A stretch of DNA of 64,000 nt, from contig CP089459.1 in the NCBI GenBank assembly GCA_026636295.1, positions 434,001 through 498,000 of the forward strand, given 5' to 3'. The notes under the pieces are model-generated. The model was given only the letters and a program-made list of their open reading frames with translations, did not search any database and was not told the origin of the DNA. This document shows, piece after piece, positions 39,755-48,853 of the stretch (position 1 is its first letter; every line of letters starts with the position of its first letter). The translations under genes and the position numbers were made by a program. This DNA comes from Medakamo hakoo (lineage: Eukaryota; Chlorophyta; Trebouxiophyceae; Coccomyxaceae).

Positions 39755-42259
39755 ATGCACCGTGTCGTCCGCTGCACCGCTGGCCAGCCCCGCCCGGTCG
39801 TCGCCGCGCCGCCTTCACCGGCCGCCCGGGCGCCACGCACTGCTGTTCGCCGCACCCCACTCCGGCGGACGGTACCCACGCTCACGATCGCATCGGCGAC
39901 GGGCCGGGGCGACTCCAGCAGCGACGAGCCGGCCGCCGCCTCCGCTCCACCCGCGACGGCGGCTAGCCTCGCCAATGCGTTGCTCTTCTCGCCGTCCTCC
40001 TTCCACCACGCCGCTGTTGGCATGGGCGACGCCGCCGCCCTGGGTGCTACCTTAGCCCCACTGTTTGGCGGTGGCGGAGGTGGCGGCTGGTTTGGCGGCG
40101 GTGGAGGCGGCGGTGGAGGCGGCGGTGGTGGGTCGGGCGGCGCTGGCCCAAACGCACTCGCCGACCTCGCCGCCGCCGTCGAAGAAGAAGAGGAATTCGA
40201 AGACGACGACGGCGAAGAGTACGAAGACGACGAGGAGTACGAGGACGAGGAGGAAGACGGCGAGGACGAGGACGACGAGGGCGACGGCGACGGCGACGAC
40301 GGCCGCCCCGCGAAAACCACGCAAGACGACGGCGCCGTCTTTTCCGTCTCGTCCGTCAAAGCGTCCGGCCTGCCATCCGGCGTCGGCATCCCTTCCCAGG
40401 CCGACCTGTTTGCGGACCTCAACTGCGCGCCTGGTGCGGTTGTCACGCGCGCCGGCGTGGCCGAGGACCTGCGCACCCTGCTCGCGACCGACCTGTTTGA
40501 GCACGTCGACGCCAAAGTCAAGGCCGCCAAGAAGGGCGGCGGCGGCAAGAAAAAGAAGGGCGCCGGCCCGGCCTACGACGTGGAATTCGTGTTCACGGAG
40601 CGGGCGTACGCGCCGCTGCGGTCCTTCCGTGTCAAACCCCGCATCGCCGGCGGCGCCGTCTCCATCCCCGCGTCCGAAATCGACCGCGTCCTGCGCGACG
40701 TGCCGCCGCCCCCCAAGCCGGACGGGTCGCCGTCCCCGCTCGGCACGCGCGAACTGGCCGCCATCAAGCACATCGTCGACGGCTGGTACGCGCGGAAAGG
40801 GCACCTGTACTCCCAGGTCGTCGGCTACACCGGCCTGGACACGGGCGACGTGACGGCGCTGGTGCAGGAAGGCCTGGTCAACCGAGTGCGCGTCGTCCCC
40901 GTCGACGACGCGGGCCGCAAGACGACGGGCTACGTGCGCACGGCGACCGTGGCGGCGGAGCTGCCCTTCCGGCGGGGGCAGCCGTACTCCGCCGTCGACG
41001 CCCAGCGCGTGCCCGCCGCCGTCTTTGGCCTCGGCCTGCACGACTCGTGCCAGGTCGTGCCCGAACCCGTGCGCGACAACCCGGCCGCCGTGGACGTGAC
41101 GGTGTACGTGCGCGAAAAGCCGCAGCAGACGGCCGACCTGGAGCTGGAGTGGCAGGTCGCGCCCGGCGCGTCGGGCAAGCCGTCCATCGTGTCGGCCGCG
41201 CCGGGCGGGTCGCTGACGCTGGAAGACCGCGCACTGCGCGGCAGCGCCGACACCGCGTCCGCGTCGCTGACCGCCGCCAACCTGTTGTCGCCCGCGGACG
41301 ACCTGGGCTTCCGCCTGGAGTGGCGGCGCCCGTACATTCGCGGGCCCGGCGACGCCCGGGCCACGGCCCTGTCCGCCGCCGCCTTCAACTCCCGCCGCCT
41401 GTCGCCCGTGTTCACGCCCGGGCCGGGCGGCGACGAAGTCCCGCCCATCTTCCTGGACCGGGTCGGCGCCAAGGTGGCGCTGTCCGAGCGGTACTCCCGG
41501 TCGTCGCACGGCAGCTTGGGCCTGGTCCTGGAGCACGTGGCCGCCCGGGACGAGTCCGGCGAGCTGGCGCCGGCCGGGACGCGCCAGCTGCCCAACGGCA
41601 TGCTCGCGCCCGGCGGCCCGCCGACCACGCTGAGCGGGAAGGGGGCCGACGTCAACGCGTACCTGCAGGCGGCCCTCGTCCGGGACACGACCTGGTCGTG
41701 CCGGGGCCAGACGCTGGGCGACCGGGACGTGCTGACGGTGGACCAGGGCGTGCCCGGCCTGGGCACGGCGCGGGCGGGGGCGTTCAACCGGGCGACGCTG
41801 GCGCTCACGCGGTTTGTCCGCCTGCCGCTCCCGCTCCCGCCCGCCGCGGTCGTGGCCGGGGAGCCGCTGCCCTCGCCGCCCGCGTCCATTGTGCTGCACG
41901 GCAAGGCCGGCGCGGCGCTGGGTGACCTGCCCACCTACGCGGCCTTCCCGCTGGGCGGCCCGCACAGCGTCCGCGGGTTCGGCGTCGGCGAGTTGGGCGT
42001 CGCCCGCCGCTTTGCGGAAGCCGCGGTCGAAGCGCGCGTGCCGGTGAAGGGCGCGACCGCGTTTGCGTTTGCGGAGTGGGCGTCGGACCTGGGGTCCGGC
42101 GGGTCCGTGCCTGGTGCGCCCACGGCCTTTTACCGGCGTGCGGGCAGTGGCGCGTCGCTGGGCGCGGGCGTGAAGGCGGGCGCCGTGCGGTTTGAGTGGG
42201 CGAGCGACGCCAACACGGGGACGGGGGCCGGGTGGGTGCGGTTTGGGGAACGGTTTTAA
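39755..42259 (+). CDS. TOC75: Outer-envelope import channel TOC75 (Omp85)
   Basis: A single-exon frame of 834 residues, matching plant TOC75-III (about 810). TOC75 is the beta-barrel pore for preprotein import at the plastid outer envelope. The order is a transit region, a polyglycine stretch (about 105-130; in plants it halts the precursor at the envelope for the second cleavage), an acidic run of Glu/Asp (about 145-185), POTRA domains (about 200-480) and a 16-strand barrel ending in WVRFGERF, an outer-membrane-type terminal Phe. The L6 motif region reads HSVRGFGVGELG, carrying the invariant Omp85 RGF. The polyGly and the RGF distinguish TOC75 from the related OEP80. The dense acidic run between polyGly and POTRA1 is longer than expected. 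Confidence 0.95.
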   Translation: MHRVVRCTAGQPRPVVAAPPSPAARAPRTAVRRTPLRRTVPTLTIASATGRGDSSSDEPAAASAPPATAASLANALLFSPSSFHHAAVGMGDAAALGATLAPLFGGGGGGGWFGGGGGGGGGGGGGSGGAGPNALADLAAAVEEEEEFEDDDGEEYEDDEEYEDEEEDGEDEDDEGDGDGDDGRPAKTTQDDGAVFSVSSVKASGLPSGVGIPSQADLFADLNCAPGAVVTRAGVAEDLRTLLATDLFEHVDAKVKAAKKGGGGKKKKGAGPAYDVEFVFTERAYAPLRSFRVKPRIAGGAVSIPASEIDRVLRDVPPPPKPDGSPSPLGTRELAAIKHIVDGWYARKGHLYSQVVGYTGLDTGDVTALVQEGLVNRVRVVPVDDAGRKTTGYVRTATVAAELPFRRGQPYSAVDAQRVPAAVFGLGLHDSCQVVPEPVRDNPAAVDVTVYVREKPQQTADLELEWQVAPGASGKPSIVSAAPGGSLTLEDRALRGSADTASASLTAANLLSPADDLGFRLEWRRPYIRGPGDARATALSAAAFNSRRLSPVFTPGPGGDEVPPIFLDRVGAKVALSERYSRSSHGSLGLVLEHVAARDESGELAPAGTRQLPNGMLAPGGPPTTLSGKGADVNAYLQAALVRDTTWSCRGQTLGDRDVLTVDQGVPGLGTARAGAFNRATLALTRFVRLPLPLPPAAVVAGEPLPSPPASIVLHGKAGAALGDLPTYAAFPLGGPHSVRGFGVGELGVARRFAEAAVEARVPVKGATAFAFAEWASDLGSGGSVPGAPTAFYRRAGSGASLGAGVKAGAVRFEWASDANTGTGAGWVRFGERF

Positions 42260-42540
42260 AAAACCGTGCGAGCGGGGGGGATGTGTGGGGGCGGGGTCTT
42301 TTGGATGTGTGTGTGTGGAGGGACGTGTGTGTGGACGCCGTGTGTGGGGACGGTGCGTGCGTCCAGACGGGGGCGTGGGGGTTGTTGACAAAAAATGCGA
42401 GAGAGACCCTTTTCCATCCGTTCCTGGCGGGGCCCTCCCCAAACAAAACACAAAAACAAAAAGCGGGCTCAGCTCGAAAAAACGAGAGCCCCGCGCCGCC
42501 CACCCGGCCCGCCCATTCCTCTCGCCGTCACTCTGCTGAG

Positions 42541-43410
42541 ATGGAGGCCCACCCCGTCCCATCGCGGAGCCCGGCAGGCAGGCCAGCGGCGGGCGCTCGG
42601 CGCGTCCGCGGCGCGTTCATGCCATGCGCCGCGTGTGCGGCGCCTGGACCTCCTCCGCCCCCGCCCTCGCGCCGCGCCGCGCTGGCGGCCGCCCTGGCGA
42701 CCCTGCCCCTCTCCCGCCCCGCCCTCGCCGACGACGACCCCACCACCAGTCCGACGCGTGCCCAGTCCGCTGCCCGCGCCCTTTCAGACACCCTCTCCCG
42801 TTTCCTCAAATCCCGGCACGCCGCCGACGGCGGCGCGCGCTTGCTGGGACCCGTCCGCGCGTCCGGCGACCGCCTCCGCCAGGCCGCGGCCGTCCTGCTC
42901 GACGCGGAAGCCGCCGCATCCGGCGCGGAAGCCGCCAATGCGAAGCGGGGGCTGCGGGGCGCCCCACCCCCGCCACGCGCGGCCAGGAGGTCGAAGGGCG
43001 GGCCGCCCACCGCGACCGCCACGCCACCGCCCCCACTCCCGCGCAAGGCCTACGCCGACGTCCTGCGCCTGGTCCGGGCTGCGTCCTTTGAATGCTTCAC
43101 CTTCGACGCCCTGGATGGAGCGGTCGCGCTGCCGGCGTCCCTGGCCGGCGGCGGCGGCGCGCGGTGCACGCTCCAGATCGTGGCCCGGGAAGCCGTGCGG
43201 TCGTTGGGGCGTGACCAGGCCGCCCTGGCCCGGGCCACGTCGGACGAAGCCGACGCGCTGACCCGGTCGTTGCAGCTGCTGGATGAGAGGCTGGACCGTG
43301 CGGCGGAGGGGGATGGCGGGGCCGCGGCGGGCGTGGATGAGGCGATGGAGCGGGCGCTGCGGGTGCAGGCCGCGTTCCAGGGGCTGATTGAGCGGTGCCT
43401 GTTTGAGTGA
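42541..43410 (+). CDS. Putative thylakoid lumen protein with Tat-type signal
   Basis: A single-exon frame of 289 residues. The N-terminus has a chloroplast transit region followed by SRRAALAAALATLPLSRPALADD: twin arginines, a hydrophobic core and an A-L-A cleavage site, the typical bipartite signal for the thylakoid Tat pathway. The mature part (about 225 residues) is helical (SARALSDTLSRFLKS, RASGDRLRQAAAVLLDAE, and a final helix QAAFQGLIERCLFE), with a Gly/Pro linker in the middle. A four-helix PsbQ-like or assembly-factor fold is conceivable, but I do not recognise the family. It follows TOC75 on the same strand after 281 bp of G/T-rich sequence. Location is confident; function unknown. 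Confidence 0.75.
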   Translation: MEAHPVPSRSPAGRPAAGARRVRGAFMPCAACAAPGPPPPPPSRRAALAAALATLPLSRPALADDDPTTSPTRAQSAARALSDTLSRFLKSRHAADGGARLLGPVRASGDRLRQAAAVLLDAEAAASGAEAANAKRGLRGAPPPPRAARRSKGGPPTATATPPPPLPRKAYADVLRLVRAASFECFTFDALDGAVALPASLAGGGGARCTLQIVAREAVRSLGRDQAALARATSDEADALTRSLQLLDERLDRAAEGDGGAAAGVDEAMERALRVQAAFQGLIERCLFE

Positions 43411-43778
43411 GGCGGGCGGGCGGGCGAGGGAGGGGAGCGAGAGCGGCGGTGCCTGCCTGTGCGCGCGTAAACGGGGGGGTGGGGCGGGGGGGGGGTGGAG
43501 GGTGAGATGGGATGGGAGTGGGGGAAGGTCGCGTGCAACCAAAACGTCCCGGTTTTTCTTTTTCTTCTCACGCAGTTTCATTGAGTGAGGGCGTGTGAGC
43601 GACGCGGGATGGTGAGGCGGTCCGAGGAAAAGACCGGTGGTCGCCCGTGGTGGTGTCGCGACGCCGCGCAACCCCATCCATCATCCACCCACCCACCCAC
43701 CGCTGGATGGAGCGTCGCCGGCGGGAAAAAAAGTCGTCCGGTCCTTTTCCTTGTTTTTACAAAACAAAAACTGCTTTC
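43411..43778. other. Intergenic between convergent genes
   Basis: Both flanking genes end here. The 368 bp are G-rich on the left, with a T-rich patch around 43552-43565 and a TTTTCCTTGTTTTTACAAAACAAAAAC block at 43746-43772. These are probable 3' untranslated and cleavage regions. No gene is seen. Confidence 0.5.
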
Positions 43779-45857
43779 TTACGGAATGTGCACCACCGAC
43801 GGTGCCGGCACCGCCGCCAGCGCCGCCGCCTTCACCGCCGCTTCCTTAAACAGCACACGCGTCTCCTTTTTGGCCACGCGCGCGTCGGCGCGCGCCGCTT
43901 TCACTGCGGCTTTGCGCGCTTTGCGTTCCGCCGGCGTCTCGCCGGGGGACCGGCGCTGGGGTGGAAGAGGTGCGGGAGCGGACGGGCCCGGCGTGGGGGG
44001 AGCGACAGCTGCCGGGCGAACACCGGTCCCCAGCGGCAGGCCCGTCTTGGCCGACAGCCGGATCTGTTCGAGCGGGCCGACAGCCGTCGTGGTCGTCGTC
44101 GTGGTTGCTGAGGCGACCGCCGGCCGACTGGGGCGCCGCCTGGCACCGCCACCGTCGTCCAGGCGGCCCGGGCGGAAGGTGGCCGAGGTCGTGGCCAGGG
44201 ACAGCACGGTCTCGCAGTCCCAGCGCTCGCGTGGTGGGGAGGCCGCTTCCGCGGCGGCGGCCGCGGCCGCGCGCGCGGCGACGGCCGACCGGCGGCGCGG
44301 CGCGTCCTCGCCGTCGCCGTCGCCGTCGCCTTCCGCGCCGCCTTCCTCCTCTGCCTCCGCCTCAGCTTCCGCCTCCGCCACGGCCCGGGCCAGAGCCGCC
44401 CGCGTGGCGGCTAGCGCAGCGGCCGCGTGCGCGGCCTCGGCCGCGTCCATGGCAGCAGAGACGGAGCCGGAGCCGGAAGCCTCAGCCGCCGCGGCCGCGG
44501 CGGCCGCCGCCTGGGCCGGCGTCACGTACTGGCCGCCGGTCCGGTCTTGGCTCGCCAGAAATTCGGCAAAGACGTCGGCGAATTCGGACGCGTCGCGTTG
44601 CGGGACGCCGCCACCCGCGCCGCGCCGGCGGGGTTGGGCAGCAGCGTCGCCGCCGCTGCCGTCGTCGTCGCTCCACTCTCCGTCGTTGTCGCTGCCCAGG
44701 GACCCGATCTCGTCCGAATCATACTCCAACGCCAGCGTCTCAAACGCATCGTCAATCTCGGACAGGGCGGGCGGCCGGTCGGCGCGCGGCGGGCGCCAGT
44801 AGGTGGACGCGATGGAGCCTGGCCGGCGTGCGACGGGCGGGAGGGGCGGCCCGGGCGTGCGGAGGTCGGGCACGGCGTCGTCGCCCTCGTCGCCCTCGGC
44901 ATCACTCTCATCCGCCTCGGACGGCTCGCCGGCGGCGGACGAGGGCGGGTCCGTCCAACCCTCGCTGCTCTCGCCGCCGTCGCCCTCCGCTTCCTCCTCT
45001 TCTCCTCCACCAGCAACCACCGCCCCACCCGCGTCCGCGGCCAGCAGCACGAAATCGTCCTGGAGATCACCCCGCCCAGCCGACGCCTCGACCACTTCCA
45101 CGCCGCCTTCAAACAGTTCGGCCAGCGCGGCTTCGGCGCCATCCAACGCCGCGACCTCGGCGGCCGCCTGGCGCCGCACGCGGTGCACCGCGCGCGCAAA
45201 GACCGTCACGCCACCGGCCGCCGCGGCCGCGTCGTCGTCGTCCCGGGCCGGGCGGTGGATGGTCAGACCCGACGCGTCAAAGGCGCGGACGTCTGGGGCC
45301 GGGCGGGCTGGGGCGACAGGGGCGGGGACGAAGACGGACGGGCCGGCTGAGGGTGCAGGTTGTTCGGCCGCCGCCGCCGCCGCCGCCGCGTCTGCTCCTC
45401 CCGCCTCCACCCCAGGCACGCCCTCGCCCATTTCCACGGCCCGTGCGGGAGCTGGGTCGCGCAGGTGCTTCAAGTAGTCGTAACCGTCGTCCGGGAAGCC
45501 CAGGTCCAGCAGCTCGCGGCGGCGGGCGGGGGTTAGAGTGGACGGGCCGGTGGCGCCCAATTCGTCGTTCAGCCAGGCAAGCGGGTGGTGCGGCGGGTAC
45601 CGCGGCGGCGGGCGGGAGGCCGCCGCAGCGGCGACCGCTTCCGCGTCCGGGCGACCGATGCCTACGCCCCGGGAAGCGGCGACGAGGACGCGGTCGGCGC
45701 CGGGCAGGCCGGCGGGAGGCTGGGCCGCTGCTGCCGACGGCGACGACGACGGCCCGGCTTCGTCGTTCCCCGCAGCGGCAGCATCTTCCGCGGCCTGGAA
45801 CACCAGGTTGTATGTGGTGGACCGCTTCTTGTCGATGAACGGTTTGCGCTTGCCCAT
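43779..45857 (-). CDS. LTV1: Ribosome biogenesis factor LTV1
   Basis: A single-exon frame of 692 residues. LTV1 rides on pre-40S particles and must be phosphorylated and released for final maturation. Diagnostic blocks occur in order: MGKRKPFIDKKRSTTYNLVF at the start, GFPDDGYDYLKHLRD, LQDDFVLLA, a SEIDDAFETLALEYDSDEIG helix, RERWDCETVLSLATTSATFR, IRLSAKTGLPLGTG and the basic C-terminal helix ETPAERKARKAAVKAARADA. It is longer than the yeast (463) or plant (about 540) proteins because of Ala/Gly and acidic insertions (for example GGGEEEEAEGDGG). The start at 45857 is fixed by the conserved N-terminus; sequence upstream in the same frame is leader. It diverges from FTSH4 across 152 bp. Confidence 0.96.
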   Translation of the reverse strand: MGKRKPFIDKKRSTTYNLVFQAAEDAAAAGNDEAGPSSSPSAAAAQPPAGLPGADRVLVAASRGVGIGRPDAEAVAAAAASRPPPRYPPHHPLAWLNDELGATGPSTLTPARRRELLDLGFPDDGYDYLKHLRDPAPARAVEMGEGVPGVEAGGADAAAAAAAAEQPAPSAGPSVFVPAPVAPARPAPDVRAFDASGLTIHRPARDDDDAAAAAGGVTVFARAVHRVRRQAAAEVAALDGAEAALAELFEGGVEVVEASAGRGDLQDDFVLLAADAGGAVVAGGGEEEEAEGDGGESSEGWTDPPSSAAGEPSEADESDAEGDEGDDAVPDLRTPGPPLPPVARRPGSIASTYWRPPRADRPPALSEIDDAFETLALEYDSDEIGSLGSDNDGEWSDDDGSGGDAAAQPRRRGAGGGVPQRDASEFADVFAEFLASQDRTGGQYVTPAQAAAAAAAAAEASGSGSVSAAMDAAEAAHAAAALAATRAALARAVAEAEAEAEAEEEGGAEGDGDGDGEDAPRRRSAVAARAAAAAAAEAASPPRERWDCETVLSLATTSATFRPGRLDDGGGARRRPSRPAVASATTTTTTTAVGPLEQIRLSAKTGLPLGTGVRPAAVAPPTPGPSAPAPLPPQRRSPGETPAERKARKAAVKAARADARVAKKETRVLFKEAAVKAAALAAVPAPSVVHIP

Positions 45858-46009
45858 GGTGGATGGAAAGGGAGACGCGTCCCGCCCGCTCGCGTTCCTA
45901 GTAAAAAAATGACGGTGTGTGGGGCACGAGCGGGTTTTTTTTCTCAATGCTTCTGAGCAGTCTTTCTTTTTTTCACGGGCACGCGTCGACAACCCCACCC
46001 AAAACAACG
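45858..46009. promoter_or_regulatory. Short bidirectional promoter, LTV1 / FTSH4
   Basis: Only 152 bp lie between the divergent start codons. Two T-rich runs (TTTTTTTTCTCAATG and TTTCTTTTTTTCACGG) and an A7 stand out. Both genes probably share this control region. Confidence 0.55.
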
Positions 46010-48531
46010 ATGCCACCCCGGCTGCGGGCGGGCCTGGCGCTGCGCGCCCTGCTAGCTGACGCGGCCGGCCGGTCGGGCGGCGCCGCGTCCACGTCTTCTT
46101 CGACCGCGCCGACGCAAGCGGCGCGCTGGCACGGCCGCGCGCCCGCTGCGCCTCGCCGCGGCGGCACGACCGGCGGCGGTCCTCGCCGGTACAACACGCA
46201 CGGCGAGCCACTGCCGCCTGATGGACCGGGTCAGGTGGGTTGGGCGACGTGGTGTGGCGCGACGCGGCCCGGACGAAGCAAAAATGGTCGGGGGCGCGGA
46301 AGCGGGGGGCGCGTGGGTGGCGCGCGGTCGCGTTCCTTCCGTCTGCTGCAGGGCCCTGCCCACACCTCGACGCCCCGCGGACACCCCCACACGAGTGGGC
46401 ACGGATCTGAACCCATCGTCCAAGGCGACGGAAAGCCCGGTCGTCCCTACTGCACCCGTCCCGACAGCCCGCTTTCCGCACTCGATGCCACCAACCACGC
46501 ACGCGTGCCCCCTCCCTCCCCACCCAACAGGCCGCCTACCTTCGCGACCTGAACGCGCGCGGCGAGCCCGACGCCGTCATCGCCCTGTACGAGTCCGGTG
46601 CGTTACGATCTGATGCCGGACCGGCGGCGCTGGGCGAGTACGTGCGCGCCCTGGTGCGGGCCGACCGCCTCGACGCGGCGGCGCTCGCGCGCGGCCTGCG
46701 GCTGGGGGGCGCCCACGTCGGCGCGCCCACGCCGCCGTCCTCGTCTCCCTCGCTGGGCTCCTTCGCGGCCCGGGGCGCCGGCTACGAGAGCGCGGCTGGC
46801 AGCGGCTGGATGCGTGGCGCCAACAGCAGCGTGGCCGGCGCCGCCGCCACGCCCGCCGCCGCCGCCGCCCCACTCGGCACGGCTGCCAACCCCCTCGTCA
46901 CCTCGGCCGCCGAACCCACGGCCCGCGCCCAGCTGTGGCGCACGCTGCGGACGCTCGGCCTGGCCTTTGTCCTCGTCTCCGCCGTCGGCGCCGCGGTCGA
47001 AGACCGGGCGGGCGGCGGCGGCCCGCTCGCCCGCGGCGCGCTCCACAACCCCGACCTCCGCCCGCAGGCGGGCCCGCCCACCCGCTTCGACGACGTCAAG
47101 GGCGTGGACGAGGCCAAGGCCGAACTGGAGGAAGTCGTCGCCTACCTCAAGAACCCGGCCCGGTTCACGGCCCTGGGCGGCAAGCTGCCCAAGGGCGTCC
47201 TCCTCGTCGGCCCGCCGGGGACAGGCAAGACGATGCTCGCCCGCGCCGTCGCGGGCGAGGCGGGCGTCCCCTTCTTCTACTGCTCCGGGTCCGAGTTTGA
47301 GGAGATGTTCGTGGGCGTGGGCGCCCGCCGCATGCGCGACCTGTTCGCCGCCGCCAAGAAGGCGTCGCCGTGCATCGTCTTCCTGGACGAGATCGACGCG
47401 ATCGGCGGCGCGCGCAACCCCAAGGACCAGCAGTACATGCGCATGACGCTCAACCAGCTGCTCGTCGAGCTGGACGGCTTCAAGCCGTCGTCGGGCGTCA
47501 TCGTCCTGGCCGCCACCAACTTCCCGGAGTCGCTGGACAAGGCGCTCGTCCGCCCCGGCCGGTTCGACCGGCACGTGACCGTGCCCAACCCGGACGTCAA
47601 GGGCCGGGCAGCCATCCTGGGCGCGGCGATGAAGGCCGTGCCGTCGGCGGGCGACGTCGACCTGACCGTCATCGCCCGCGGCACGCCCGGCTTCTCGGGC
47701 GCGGACTTGGCCAACCTGGTCAACCTGGCGGCCCTGGAGGCCGCGCGCCTGGGCGAGGCGGCCGTCGGCCAGGCGGCCCTGGAGCGCGCGCGCGACCGCA
47801 TCCTCATGGGCGCCGAGCGCAAGTCCGCCGCCCTCGCCCCCGCCGCCCGGCGGCTGACGGCCTACCACGAGGGCGGCCACGCCCTGGTGGCGCTGCACAC
47901 CGACGGCGCGCACCCGCTGCACAAGGCGACCATCGTGCCGCGCGGCATGGCGCTGGGCATGGTGACCCAGCTGCCCGAGGAAGCCGACGAAACGTCGACT
48001 TCGCGGCGCCAGCTCCTGGCCAAGCTCGACGTGTGCATGGGCGGCCGCGTCGCCGAAGAACTGATCTTCGGGCCGGCCAACGTGACGACGGGCGCGTCGT
48101 CGGACCTGGACCAGGCCACCCGCCTGGCCCGGGCGATGGTGACGCGGTTTGGGATGAGCGACGCGATCGGGCCCGCGGCGGTACCGTACGACGACGCGTC
48201 GCTGTCCCCCGCCACGCGCGCGGCGGTGGAGGCCGAGGTGCGGGCCCTGCTGGAGGGCGCGTACGCCCGGGCGCGGGCCCTGCTCACGGCGCACGAGGCC
48301 GAGCTGCACGCCCTGGCCAACGCCCTGCTCGACCGCGAAACGCTCAGTGGGGCGGACATCGCGGCGTTGGCGGGCGTCGCGCCGCCGCCCGACGGCAATG
48401 GCTTGCCCGCCCCCAACGCGGGCGGGCTGGGGCCGCGCGGTGGGTCGGGCGTACCCATTGGCAAGAACGGGTCGGGCGGAGGGCGGCTGCCCGTCCCCGC
48501 GGCAGCGCGGGTCAGCAGCTCTGCGGCTTGA
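46010..48531 (+). CDS. FTSH4: Mitochondrial i-AAA protease FTSH4 (YME1-like)
   Basis: Two exons, 46010-46234 and 46531-48531, give 741 residues. This ATP-driven metalloprotease of the inner mitochondrial membrane, facing the intermembrane space, degrades damaged proteins. After an Arg/Ala presequence comes the FTSH4-type N-domain ([22 protein letters not shown]), then a single membrane helix ([18 protein letters not shown]), the AAA module with Walker A GPPGTGKT (near 302), pore loop [20 protein letters not shown], Walker [14 protein letters not shown] and arginine finger region RPGRFDR, and the zinc site HEGGH at 521-525 with its distal Asp in ASSDLDQAT. The single membrane helix and N-domain separate it from two-helix m-AAA and plastid FtsH proteins. 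A Gly-rich tail ends the protein; a TGGA repeat follows the stop. Confidence 0.95.
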
Positions 48532-48853
48532 TGGATGGATGGATGGACGGATGGATGGATGGATGGGAGACGGGATTGGGGTTGAACACCGGTGGGGGGG
48601 TTTCTTTCTGTTGTGCATCGTCCGGAGATGAAAAAATAATCGTCCCTCTTTTTCGTTTCACACTCGCGCGCGCGCACAGAGCGCTCACTCGTTTCTCACG
48701 CGCAGGGGAAGGCGGGTTATGCCTTTCGCTGCGTCCTTCCCCTGTCTCTTCTCTCCACCCTCTCGGCCCCCGCCCGCCCGCTCGCCCGCTCCATCCCTCC
48801 CGCCACCAGACACACGCTCCCCGCCATCCAAAAACCGCGCTCCTCGCGCACAT
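48532..48853. other. Intergenic between convergent genes, with TGGA repeat
   Basis: A short TGGA tract (about 48532-48566) starts at the FTSH4 stop. Then come G-rich and T-rich patches and a CGCGCGCGCAC run near 48666-48676. No gene is seen; these are 3' regions of FTSH4 and FLU. Confidence 0.5.

Noticed and set aside
40052-42562. Minus-strand open frame of 836 codons antisense to TOC75
   Set aside because: Same shadow effect; the plus strand encodes an unmistakable Omp85 protein.
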